Source: Candidatus Poribacteria bacterium
GTDB taxonomy: Bacteria > Poribacteria > WGA-4E > WGA-3G
Assembly: GCA_003635315.1 (NCBI GenBank)
Contig: PYJD01000008.1
Coordinates: 124,001 to 188,000, forward strand
DNA length: 64,000 nt
Direction of reading: 5' to 3'
The notes beneath the pieces were generated by a model. The model worked only from the letters and a program-made list of their open reading frames with translations. It did no database searches and was not told where the DNA came from. The position numbers and the translations under genes were made by a program. Shown here one piece after another: positions 28,251-36,618 of this stretch (within the stretch, counting starts at the first letter, position 1; each line of letters opens with the position of its first letter).

Positions 28251-28785
28251 ATTGAAATTGGTGTAAATTACCCCTCTAACCACTGTCATAGACTGACTTT
28301 ACTCGACTTTGAATTAACATTTTAAGAATTTGCAAAAAGTGTGATTTTGTGTTTTTGTTGTCCCTTTTAAATTTGGCAATTCTAAGCTACATTATACTTC
28401 CAAAAATGGGTGATTTTTGACATAAAGAATTTTTTGTATTTAGGATCGTTTATACAGTGTGTCATGATTAATTCTCTAATTATTTACTTCCCATAATAGT
28501 TATGATTCTTACATAGGATTTACACATATCATCTTATTATCTTAATTCAATTTTTTGCTTTGTAGTATATGTATGTTAACCATATTTTCCGCTTCCCAGT
28601 AGTTATACTTGGGTAACGTTGTCAATTATGAGTATGTTGATAAAGTGCCAATATTCTGTAGTACTTGGTAATGTTAGATGTTAGATATGGATATATTCTT
28701 CATTATTTTTATTTTATTTAGTAATATTATCGGGTAGGGGAGGGTTTTGTGGTGAGTTGTTTGAATTTTGGATTTTACGGAATTA

Positions 28786-28842
28786 TAGTCTGAATCACAG
28801 ATATTATGGATTCCACGGAATTCGCAGAGAAGAGGCGTAGGT
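28786..28842 (+). repeat. Dispersed repeat (TAGTCTGAAT… type)
   Basis: TAGTCTGAATCACAGAT, then GGATTCCACGGA and AGAGAAGAGGCG. A related block occurs at 47445-47495 in the same orientation. Both lie in long gene-free stretches and both are followed some 50-60 bases later by ATGG(C/T)TTCTTGG, so the shared segment may be longer than the marked core. Confidence 0.5.
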
Positions 28843-28943
28843 ATCAGGTAAATTGTATTGTGTATGGATGGCTTCTTGGTGAGGTGGTTGTTGGAATATA
28901 ATTCTATAGGTTTTATTTTTATTAGGTATTCCAGTTATTTTAT

Positions 28944-30164
28944 TTATCTTACATCGAAGACAGTTTTGATTGAATTAGTTTTACCAGTATTAAGGGATGT
29001 TTGTATAGCTTGTTTGTAATTTCTGAGTGAGAATGGTGTACCTACTATAGGGAGTAGCTGTTCCCCATGGTTTTGTAGTAGTCTTAGACCGAGATCGAAT
29101 GTATGAATTGTTTCACCATTATAGGTTTCAATACCGTAAGTGTATGCACCTTTAACATTTAATTGTTTATACCATATAGATACCCAATCGATGTTTTTTG
29201 GTATCCCCGGCATTCCAAGTAGAATTACATCACCACCAGAACGTGTGTATCGGAGTGCATCGTCAATTGTTGAACTTGATGCAATACAGTCAAATGTGAT
29301 ATCCACTCCTCCGATTAATACTTGCTGTCCAAGTTCTGGTTGATAGGATTCAGCATTGGTTAATTCGCAGAAAGCTGAATATCTATTTCGATTTGGTGGT
29401 ATTACAACGTCTGCCCCGAAATCTTGAGCTATTTTTTGTTGATGTGGATATTTTGCAGCAATAATAATCCGGTTTTTGTATCCCAGCATTCTGAGTGCGG
29501 AGACTGTTAGTAATCCAATCGTCCCTCCACCAATTACACAGATATCCTCTTTATTATTAAATTCTACCTGAAGTACACCGTGTAAACTACATGCGAAAGG
29601 TTCAAGTATTACAGCTAATTCGTCGGTGATATTATCAGGAACCCTCCGTATCTGTTCTTTATGTGCGAGGACATATTCACTCCATCCACCCCCTGTATCA
29701 CGGCAATATCCAGTTTGAACACCTTCAGATATACTTCCTCTTGTTATATTCTCACAATTTGAAAAGCGTAAGTTTTGACATTGGGGACAAGGGGGATTAA
29801 TTTCCCTAACTTTACATGAAAGGGCAGGTTCGATGACAACCCTATCACCGATTGAAAAACCGTGTACCTCATCTCCAATATCGGTAATTTCGCCTACGAT
29901 TTCATGCCCAAGAATAAAGGGTGTTGATGTAAAAGGGGAAAAATAAGTACTGCCTTTGGCGGTAATAGTGGCTAAATCTGAACCACAAATGCCACTGAGT
30001 CGAGTTTTAACTTTCACCCACTGTTGTGTCGGAATTTGTGGTTCAGGAATATCAATAAGTTCTATACTTGACAGTGGTGATGTATATAGACTACCCCACT
30101 TCTTACCAATGTAACGCATTGTTAGATAGCGTGGGATGCTCTTATTGTATTGTATAGCTAACAC
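28944..30164 (-). CDS. Zinc-dependent alcohol/sugar dehydrogenase (MDR family)
   Basis: A 406-residue medium-chain dehydrogenase. GICGSDLATI carries the catalytic zinc cysteine, and GHEIVGEI gives the next histidine-glutamate pair. CPQCQNLRFSNCEN gives structural-zinc cysteines with altered spacing. ICVIGGGTIGLLTVSALRMLG is the Rossmann dinucleotide motif. The family includes threonine, sorbitol and galactitol dehydrogenases; the substrate is not predictable. A 10-20 residue polar N-terminal lead before the conserved domain could mean a later start (MRYIGKKWG). It lies 8 bases downstream of ATP sulfurylase on the same strand, so the two are probably co-transcribed, an unusual pairing. Confidence 0.85.
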   Translation of the reverse strand: MLAIQYNKSIPRYLTMRYIGKKWGSLYTSPLSSIELIDIPEPQIPTQQWVKVKTRLSGICGSDLATITAKGSTYFSPFTSTPFILGHEIVGEITDIGDEVHGFSIGDRVVIEPALSCKVREINPPCPQCQNLRFSNCENITRGSISEGVQTGYCRDTGGGWSEYVLAHKEQIRRVPDNITDELAVILEPFACSLHGVLQVEFNNKEDICVIGGGTIGLLTVSALRMLGYKNRIIIAAKYPHQQKIAQDFGADVVIPPNRNRYSAFCELTNAESYQPELGQQVLIGGVDITFDCIASSSTIDDALRYTRSGGDVILLGMPGIPKNIDWVSIWYKQLNVKGAYTYGIETYNGETIHTFDLGLRLLQNHGEQLLPIVGTPFSLRNYKQAIQTSLNTGKTNSIKTVFDVR

Positions 30165-30172
30165 AAGCTTGT

Positions 30173-31366
30173 TTAATTAACTTCAGTTTGGTAAAATTCC
30201 ATAAGGATTTCAGCGACCTCGGGTCTTGCAATTTCAGGAGGAAGATGGTCTCCGGCAGCCAGAATCTCTCTTTGTCTTGTACCTGATATTGTGAAGTAAT
30301 CATCATCTCCATGTGGACAATCTCGCATCATAACAATCTCATTGCACTTATTACACCAAACAGTCCAATCCCCACGGAAGATTTCAATTTCTAATGCGTC
30401 ATTCGGTATATCATCAAAGACAATTTGCGCATCAAATGGACCGTAATACTGTCCTGCTCCAGCATGATCTCGACCGACAATGAAATGAGAAGCACCACAA
30501 TTTTGTCTGAAAACAGCATGGAGTAAGGCTTCGCGTGGACCAGCATATAGCATGTCAAATCCATATCCTGTTATAGAAACAGTATTGTCTGGGAAGTAAT
30601 GTTTTACCATTGCCCGAATTGATTCGTCTCTAACATTCGCAGGTATATCTCCAGGTTTGAGTTTTCCCAGAAGCATGTGTATCAATACTCCATCAGCCCC
30701 AACTTCTTTTTGTGCGATTTTGCAGAGTTCTTCATGTGCGCGATGCATTGGGTTTCTTGTTTGAAAGGCAACAACAGTTTCCCAACCACGTGAATCAATA
30801 TCTTGTCGAATTTCAACAGCAGTGCGAAACGTCTCCGGGAAATCATTTGGAAAGTATGAGTAATTAAGTACTTCAATCGTACCTGATAAGATATGATTTC
30901 CAACACTTGAAAATGCAGGTACACCCGGATGTTCAGGATCTGTAGTACCAAAGGTTTTATTAATTAACAGATTTTTTTGAACATCGGTTAGTTCCTCAAT
31001 TGCAGATACATCCATAATAGCCAAAGGTGGATTACCTTCAACATTCGGATCAAGTAATACAATTCGATCTGTGTTTTTTATATCATCTGTTAACTGTTCA
31101 GATTTAATTAAATTCAAAATAGGGACAGGCCAAAATAATCCGTTTAGCAATTTCATATCAGAAGCAACACTAATTGCCTCAGCGATATTCATATATCCCT
31201 TCAGTGGAGTGAAATACCCCGATGCGAGCATAACGGCTGATGCAGCAGCACCAGAATTGAGGACAACAGACGGTAAATCATTTGCCTGCTTTTCCAATTC
31301 AGATCTTCGTGCATCATCCGTTACGTAAAGTGGTGTTAGGGTATCAGCTCCATGTGGTTTTATCAT
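30173..31366 (-). CDS. sat: ATP sulfurylase (sulfate adenylyltransferase)
   Basis: A 397-residue single-chain ATP sulfurylase. FQTRNPMHRAHEEL holds the nucleotide-binding QTRN (202-205) and the HxxH pair H208/H211. HFIVGRDHAGAGQYYGPFDA is the second conserved stretch. Near the C-terminus, CNKCNEIVMMRDCPH forms the zinc site seen in many prokaryotic sat enzymes. It makes APS from ATP and sulfate. In this window it is the obvious supply enzyme for the four sulfotransferases, but APS kinase, needed for PAPS, is not nearby, so a dissimilatory or assimilatory role is equally possible. The upstream region is filled by repeats (31393-31697). Confidence 0.95.
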   Translation of the reverse strand: MIKPHGADTLTPLYVTDDARRSELEKQANDLPSVVLNSGAAASAVMLASGYFTPLKGYMNIAEAISVASDMKLLNGLFWPVPILNLIKSEQLTDDIKNTDRIVLLDPNVEGNPPLAIMDVSAIEELTDVQKNLLINKTFGTTDPEHPGVPAFSSVGNHILSGTIEVLNYSYFPNDFPETFRTAVEIRQDIDSRGWETVVAFQTRNPMHRAHEELCKIAQKEVGADGVLIHMLLGKLKPGDIPANVRDESIRAMVKHYFPDNTVSITGYGFDMLYAGPREALLHAVFRQNCGASHFIVGRDHAGAGQYYGPFDAQIVFDDIPNDALEIEIFRGDWTVWCNKCNEIVMMRDCPHGDDDYFTISGTRQREILAAGDHLPPEIARPEVAEILMEFYQTEVN

Positions 31367-31392
31367 TATACACTCCTCTATAAACTCAATTT

Positions 31393-31559
31393 ATACCAAT
31401 TCTAAATAAATAGTTCTCTTAAATTCATATGTACTTCAAAATTCGGTGCGGTTCCAAACCGCACCTACCGTGTTTGGTGGAGTCGTTGCGGTTCCAAACC
31501 GCACCTACCAGGTTTGGTGGATGATGTCTATATGTCAGAATATTTCTTAGAAATGGTAT
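31393..31559. repeat. TIR-bounded element carrying two GC-rich palindromes
   Basis: The left end ATACCAATTCTA (31393-31404) and right end TAGAAATGGTAT (31548-31559) match the ends of the 113-bp element family. The interior differs: it holds two 21-base palindromes of the GGTGCGGTTCCAAACCGCACC type at 31445-31465 and 31485-31505, within a 40-base direct repeat that also contains GTTTGGTGGA. The GC-rich insert stands out in AT-rich DNA. It lies in the leader of sat on the minus strand. Confidence 0.6.
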
Positions 31560-31584
31560 TATAAAATACACAAAAGTAGTTTTT

Positions 31585-31697
31585 ATACCATTTCAATTAA
31601 TTTTTGTACCATTACCAATTGTTTGAAATGAAACTGAATGGAGCACAAACTGGAAAGTTTATACTACAAGAGAGACATTATATATCAGAAATGGTAT
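31585..31697. repeat. 113-bp terminal-inverted-repeat element, copy 1
   Basis: The ends are ATACCATTTCAA (31585-31596) and CAGAAATGGTAT (31686-31697), 10 of 12 bases complementary. Internal parts match the copies at 54442 and 56511 (for example a C(T)ACAAnAGAGA block). It begins 3 bases past the stop of the minus-strand membrane-protein gene at 31701. No ORF lies inside, so it would be a non-autonomous, MITE-like element. Confidence 0.65.
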
Positions 31698-31700
31698 TAC

Positions 31701-33809
31701 TTATTCATCAATCTTCTCAATTATACATCCGCTCCATACCCAATGATTGTGTCTGGTAGATTTCTTAATCCTAATTTTGGATGTATTTATAACAAGGACG
31801 ATAGATCCATCCGTAACTTCAACATTTATCTTCTTGTCAATTCTTTGGTTGCCAATAGGAATAATAAACTTCGATAAAAAAGGCTTTTCATTTACAAACA
31901 TATTAATTTCATGCTCTGCCCCAGCTTCTTCCTGAAAAACAATAGTTATCTGATATGTGCCATTTGGTAAGTCCACTCTAAAGGCAGCATCTTCTATACC
32001 AAATATGCCATCCTTTGTCAGTGGTGGATTCTTGGCGTTTGCTACAGATGCTTGGCGTGGGTGGATTCTCCAATTGGTTGTATTCAATGGATCTCTTGGG
32101 TTCCATTCAGTATCCCATCCATATTTACCCGTTTGATACATGGTTTTTGGGCCGACAATATGATAACCTTGTTCCACTTCACCATTGTCAGGTTGCATGT
32201 CAAAACGAATAACCATATTTCCGTTTTCAGATTTACTCCATAAGTCCAGGTCAGGTTGGTCAGCAGTTTTTCTCTTGAATAGTTTTAGATGTTTAGTCTG
32301 ATGTATAATATCATAATCGGGTTTAAGATTATTAAAAGGTTCAGTTTCAGGATAATACCATGCAACAACATAATCTGCTCGAACATAATTGAGGCCAACG
32401 CTATCTTTATTATTACGATTAACAGGAAAATAATCGTAATTTGCTTCATAGTTTGCCAGATGTACGACATCATCTGCATAGACTCCATAGAATGCTTTTA
32501 TGTGTGAAAATGGAGTGACATATTCAACTCTACCCAATGCTTCAGATTTATGTCCATCAGCACTCATCACATTAAAAGTTGTATGGGGTTCAATTAAATG
32601 GGTACCAGATACAAGTTCAGCCATTTCAGGTGAAATACGTGCATGATCATAGGCTGTCCTACCAAAATGAACCAACGCAAATAAGATTAAACAAGCTGAG
32701 ATACCGTATCTAAAATATTTATGCATATCAAATACTAACCATGGTGCCAACATTAATAAAATGTATAGATGTATTCTATCGTTAATCCAACCCCCAGGAC
32801 CGTAACCCCAAGGTGCTTTTATAAACATATAGGTATAAATGAGTGCAATGAGTAAAAATACATCGGTAGATTTCATTTGTTGACGTCTGTAGAAACGATA
32901 ATATATTGTAATGAGAACAGATATACCTAAAACTGCAAGTAGGAAATAATTTACAGGTATGTGCCAATTTGTAAAATATACTATTGATTTTACACCAATG
33001 AAGTATTCCCATATCCACTGCATACCTCTATGTCCACCCTCCTGATGTTGTTTCAGACTTTTTAGATAGTATTGCATTAATACAAAGTAGATAGGGATCA
33101 TATAGAGTAAGAACTGAAAAAACGGTTTTATTGTTAAGAAGAATTGTGTTAATACATCTTTAAACTGTCTATTCTTAATTCTCCATGTTTCAACAAGAGA
33201 TTCTGAACCCCAAATGCATGCTGCAGCCACTGAGATACCTAATACAACGAGTCCATACGATACTATATGGGATAGATAAGTAAGTAGAAGCAGTATATAT
33301 AATATACATAGTTGCTTAACCTGCATGATATCTTTGTATTTCCACCAATAGCCAAAACTTAGAAAGAAGAATGAAATACTGAGTGTAAAATTATAAAAAC
33401 CCATATATAGTAGGTAGTTATATGCAAATGGGAAACCGAGCCATACATAAAGATAATTCTCACTTCTCCCACTATGGACAGCATTAAGAAAATAGTAAAA
33501 TGCTATCGGTATCAATCCGATTGCAAATGTTAGGAAGACTTTCTCAGCGTAGAGTGGAGGGAAAACATATAGGAGAGCTAAAAGTAAAATATGAGATAAC
33601 CAATTTGGGAAGATGGTGATATTCAGTTTCCATAGATCGCGGATTTTATAGTTTGCAGGATCTGAATATTCTTTAAGTACTAATGCGTTATAGACATGAC
33701 TTGGACCGTCTTGAGATGGAAAATAAACGAAAATCCATAAAGGTAAAATGTGTAAAATCAGTAATACAACAAAAATGTGTTTCCAAGTAATTTTCTTGAG
33801 ATAATCCAT
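31701..33809 (-). CDS. Large membrane protein with a C-terminal beta-sandwich-like domain
   Basis: A 702-residue protein. The first 400 residues contain roughly ten hydrophobic helices with short loops, an arrangement seen in GT39/GT-C-like membrane glycosyltransferases and related families of unknown function. From about residue 530 a soluble extracytoplasmic region follows, with GYHIVGPKTMY, FGIEDAAFRVDLPNGTYQITIVF and VNEKPF motifs. These resemble malectin- or esterase-associated carbohydrate-binding sandwiches. No catalytic DxD/ExD could be assigned to the first loop. It may be a membrane glycosyltransferase or a surface glycan-handling protein. I do not recognise a named family. Confidence 0.55.
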   Translation of the reverse strand: MDYLKKITWKHIFVVLLILHILPLWIFVYFPSQDGPSHVYNALVLKEYSDPANYKIRDLWKLNITIFPNWLSHILLLALLYVFPPLYAEKVFLTFAIGLIPIAFYYFLNAVHSGRSENYLYVWLGFPFAYNYLLYMGFYNFTLSISFFFLSFGYWWKYKDIMQVKQLCILYILLLLTYLSHIVSYGLVVLGISVAAACIWGSESLVETWRIKNRQFKDVLTQFFLTIKPFFQFLLYMIPIYFVLMQYYLKSLKQHQEGGHRGMQWIWEYFIGVKSIVYFTNWHIPVNYFLLAVLGISVLITIYYRFYRRQQMKSTDVFLLIALIYTYMFIKAPWGYGPGGWINDRIHLYILLMLAPWLVFDMHKYFRYGISACLILFALVHFGRTAYDHARISPEMAELVSGTHLIEPHTTFNVMSADGHKSEALGRVEYVTPFSHIKAFYGVYADDVVHLANYEANYDYFPVNRNNKDSVGLNYVRADYVVAWYYPETEPFNNLKPDYDIIHQTKHLKLFKRKTADQPDLDLWSKSENGNMVIRFDMQPDNGEVEQGYHIVGPKTMYQTGKYGWDTEWNPRDPLNTTNWRIHPRQASVANAKNPPLTKDGIFGIEDAAFRVDLPNGTYQITIVFQEEAGAEHEINMFVNEKPFLSKFIIPIGNQRIDKKINVEVTDGSIVLVINTSKIRIKKSTRHNHWVWSGCIIEKIDE

Positions 33810-33833
33810 TATTCCTGTCTGAATATCAGTCTC

Positions 33834-34502
33834 CTAAGATTGTTTGTTTTCTTTATAATATAGACAGTAATCGGTTAATGGACATTGATCACATAAAGGT
33901 TTACGTGCATTACAGATTTGTCTACCAAAGTAGATCAGGTTCATATGGAAAGGATAGGATTTACCTTCAGGTATAATGAGAGGTAATTCATAATGTGCTT
34001 TTTCGGCAGAGCAATTTTGTTGAATTAGACCGAGTCGTTTTGCAATACGGTGTATATGTGTATCAACAGGAAATACATCCCTTCCACAAGCGAATGATAG
34101 TGTTACAGATGCAGTTTTTATCCCAATACCCTTATGTTGACACAGTAAATCCATTGCATCTTCAGTATCCATTTTATGGATAAATTCCAAACTCAACTCA
34201 CCATATTCTTGATTTAACCATGTTAGAAAGTTCTTTATTGTCTCAGCTTTCTGCTTACCTAAACCAACGATTCTAATTTGTTCTTCAATAGACTTTACAC
34301 TTGCTTTTAGAACTTGTTCCCAAGTTGGGTATTTTTTTCTAAGTTGTATATAACCTTTATCTCGATTTACATCAGTAGTATTTTGTGACAAGATGGTCGA
34401 TATAAGGCATTCAAGGACATCCTTAGTTCCACCTCGTTTTGGAATCCCCATGAATTGTTCGAGTGTATTAGAAATGATATTTGCTTTATGACTTAAATCC
34501 AA
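33834..34502 (-). CDS. nth: Endonuclease III-type DNA glycosylase/AP lyase
   Basis: A 222-residue HhH-GPD glycosylase. The helix-hairpin-helix CQHKGIGIKTASV contains the catalytic lysine K129, and FPVDTHIHRIAKRLG the catalytic aspartate D147. The C-terminal [4Fe-4S] loop is C197-x6-C204-x2-C207-x5-C213, the normal Nth spacing. It excises oxidised pyrimidines and nicks the abasic site in base-excision repair. The length and motifs are fully conserved. It lies 25 bases upstream of the membrane-protein gene on the same strand, with no visible functional link. Confidence 0.93.
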   Translation of the reverse strand: MDLSHKANIISNTLEQFMGIPKRGGTKDVLECLISTILSQNTTDVNRDKGYIQLRKKYPTWEQVLKASVKSIEEQIRIVGLGKQKAETIKNFLTWLNQEYGELSLEFIHKMDTEDAMDLLCQHKGIGIKTASVTLSFACGRDVFPVDTHIHRIAKRLGLIQQNCSAEKAHYELPLIIPEGKSYPFHMNLIYFGRQICNARKPLCDQCPLTDYCLYYKENKQS

Positions 34503-34570
34503 GATTTCGTCCGGAAATTAGTTTTAGATATTATATCATATTGAGGGAAAATATCAATGTATATTGTCAT

Positions 34571-36529
34571 CTAAAACAGGAATCTATACATCGGTTTATC
34601 AAGGAAAACAGCTAAGAGACTCCAGAATGAACCGATTAAAAATTCACCGAGAACTATTCCAAGAAAGAATGGAATCGCTTTTCGATGTAAACGGATACCA
34701 CCATATTTTAATACTAACCATTTGAGTAACCATCCGATAAAAATGGAACCGATCATGGGATTTATAGCCCAACTCCCAGAGATTGCATATCCGACAGGAT
34801 GTAGATTCCACCAAATAAATCGCATACGCATGGCAGCGAGAACAAGTGTAACAAGGAATCCAAATGATGCAAACGCAATAGCAGGAATATCTGGTGGTGC
34901 AGCATAGGTTAACCACGACTCTAATCTACCAAAAGATTCTCTTCCAAAACCAGCACCACCCCCTTCAGTATAATACATTGAAAGAAATACCCAGAACGAA
35001 CCTAATGCTCCCAATCCGGATGCTAAGATCATTAGGAGTGCAAATTTCTTAATTGGTATTTTCGCACCTTCTGCTAATTTGAAACCTTCAAGTTGATGTG
35101 GCATTGCATGTGATCTATGTGCGCGGTTTAGAAAGTATAAATATGCGAATCCAGTAAGATTGATTGGACCTAATCTACGGATACCTACCAGTCGTGGAAG
35201 CATCTCATCAGGACCAATAAAATGTAAATCGTGTACGGGTGATCCGAGTTCTGCTCTGAGTCGTGTAATTGCGATTGCTATTGCAAACCAAATAATGAAA
35301 TAAACGACAATTACCCAGAGACTCATACCCATCTTAAGACAGAATCCGATGATAAAGGTAATTCCACAGATAAATGATATGAGTATAAGCCTGTAGGAAA
35401 CTGGTTCTTTTCTATTATTTGTTCTACCATTTTGTAATAGACTATTCCTTGAGAAGATTGATTGACTAATACTGAGTAAGTATCTTCTACTCATCCAAAT
35501 TGCCAGGAGACATAATCCTAAGTATGCCCCATGTGATTGTTCTGCTTCATAAGGGAAACGAGGCAAAGCACGCCAACCTGCAATTGTACCTAATAACCGT
35601 TCTGCACGCCAAATTAGCCAGAATGCCCAACACGAGAAGGAGAGATCGAGCGGAATAAAAAAGGACAATCCAACTCCAAAAGGGAAAACACCGATTGGAC
35701 TCCATCCTATTCCACTCCAAGGTTTTTCAGTGAAAATCCGTCTAAGATCGTATAATTTTCCTCCAAGACTTGGAACTGCCGGAAATAAATAATTTAGACC
35801 ATTTATAATATCAATGGTTACTCCAATTCCAAGTCCTAACCACATCCAATATGATTTGAAAAACCTTACTTTTGGTGCAGTCATTTGGAATGGTAATTGG
35901 ATAATGGGATAACTTAGCCGTTCAGATTCTACCCACTGTTTTCTAAAGATTAGACTCATACACAACATGACAAGATGGACTGCCAGTATAAATAGTGTCC
36001 ACCATAGGATCTTAGGTAACCATGGTATTAAATTCTGTGAATCATAAATACTTGAAAAACCGTAGTAATATCCTTCAAGTGCACGTTTATTACTGACAAC
36101 CAACCAAGATGGAATATGTAGATGGAAGAGGTTTATCCAATCGTTTTCAGGAGTTGCGAACCAATGTGCATGTCCAATTAATGGCATTAATACCAAGAAT
36201 CTATCTACTCCTGCAAGACCAGCACCGATGGAGATGCATGTATATATCACTAATAGTTCAGCACGGTTTAAAGCTAAAATTTTATTGAGTCTACTCAACA
36301 ATAAACCGATTCCAAATAGGACCAGAATAGTAAAAATGGCATTATAGAATAAAGAAACTTGGGTAGGACTGCCACCCCCTCGTAGAATTGATGCAGAAAC
36401 CCACCAGCAATTTAGTGGTACTAAGATACATATTAGTAGGATGGAAAAAAAGCGGATTTTTTGATATGTAGGTGGGATTTGTTCAGAATCATACATACTA
36501 ACTGTATATTGTATACCACAATTAGACAA
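34571..36529 (-). CDS. Polytopic membrane protein (DUF6785/DUF6784-like)
   Basis: A 652-residue protein with about 13-14 hydrophobic helices. It carries LLVIYTCISIGAGLAGVDRF and, later, RLRAELGSPVHDLHFIGPDEM in a central loop, then HAMPHQLEGFKLAE. These match a large membrane family I know from planctomycete- and poribacteria-type genomes, of unknown transport function and distantly like OPT transporters. The start may be ATG 36496 (MYDSEQIPPTYQK), which removes 11 unlikely residues. The gene is divergent from the DUF3352 gene, with 53 bases between their starts. Confidence 0.7.
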   Translation of the reverse strand: MSNCGIQYTVSMYDSEQIPPTYQKIRFFSILLICILVPLNCWWVSASILRGGGSPTQVSLFYNAIFTILVLFGIGLLLSRLNKILALNRAELLVIYTCISIGAGLAGVDRFLVLMPLIGHAHWFATPENDWINLFHLHIPSWLVVSNKRALEGYYYGFSSIYDSQNLIPWLPKILWWTLFILAVHLVMLCMSLIFRKQWVESERLSYPIIQLPFQMTAPKVRFFKSYWMWLGLGIGVTIDIINGLNYLFPAVPSLGGKLYDLRRIFTEKPWSGIGWSPIGVFPFGVGLSFFIPLDLSFSCWAFWLIWRAERLLGTIAGWRALPRFPYEAEQSHGAYLGLCLLAIWMSRRYLLSISQSIFSRNSLLQNGRTNNRKEPVSYRLILISFICGITFIIGFCLKMGMSLWVIVVYFIIWFAIAIAITRLRAELGSPVHDLHFIGPDEMLPRLVGIRRLGPINLTGFAYLYFLNRAHRSHAMPHQLEGFKLAEGAKIPIKKFALLMILASGLGALGSFWVFLSMYYTEGGGAGFGRESFGRLESWLTYAAPPDIPAIAFASFGFLVTLVLAAMRMRFIWWNLHPVGYAISGSWAINPMIGSIFIGWLLKWLVLKYGGIRLHRKAIPFFLGIVLGEFLIGSFWSLLAVFLDKPMYRFLF

Positions 36530-36618
36530 TCATCAAATGTATTTTGGATTGTTGTAATATATTGTGTATGTTATAATCATAAATGGATTCAGTGAAGTCT
36601 GTTATCATTATCTATGAT

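Larger units (their letters stand above)
27910..28943. other. One-kilobase non-coding stretch with repeats and hairpins
   Basis: No convincing gene. Two related segments begin near 27946 and 28338 (TGTGATTTTGT…, later AAGCTACA), which suggests a decayed duplication. TTTAATCCTAAT occurs twice, near 28108 and 28152. Two hairpins are adjacent: GAAAAAGTG/CACTTTTTC at 28209-28236 and CCTACATTTTGTAGG at 28236-28250. A degenerate end TAGAAATGGTGG lies at 28070-28081 and a gene-debris-like repeat at 28786-28842. The region separates the LarA-like gene from the alcohol dehydrogenase, both on the minus strand. Confidence 0.5.

Noticed and set aside
28065..28289. A 74-residue minus-strand frame in the long non-coding stretch
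   Set aside because: It spans two strong hairpins, is low-complexity, has no ribosome site and resembles no protein.
31441..31521. CRISPR-like pattern of two 40-base repeats
   Set aside because: Only two units, the spacing is part of the repeat itself, the palindromes are hairpins, and no cas gene is near.
36583..36618. Twelve extra residues at the N-terminus of the DUF3352 protein
   Set aside because: They precede a normal short basic lead and membrane helix; the second ATG at 36619 gives the usual layout.
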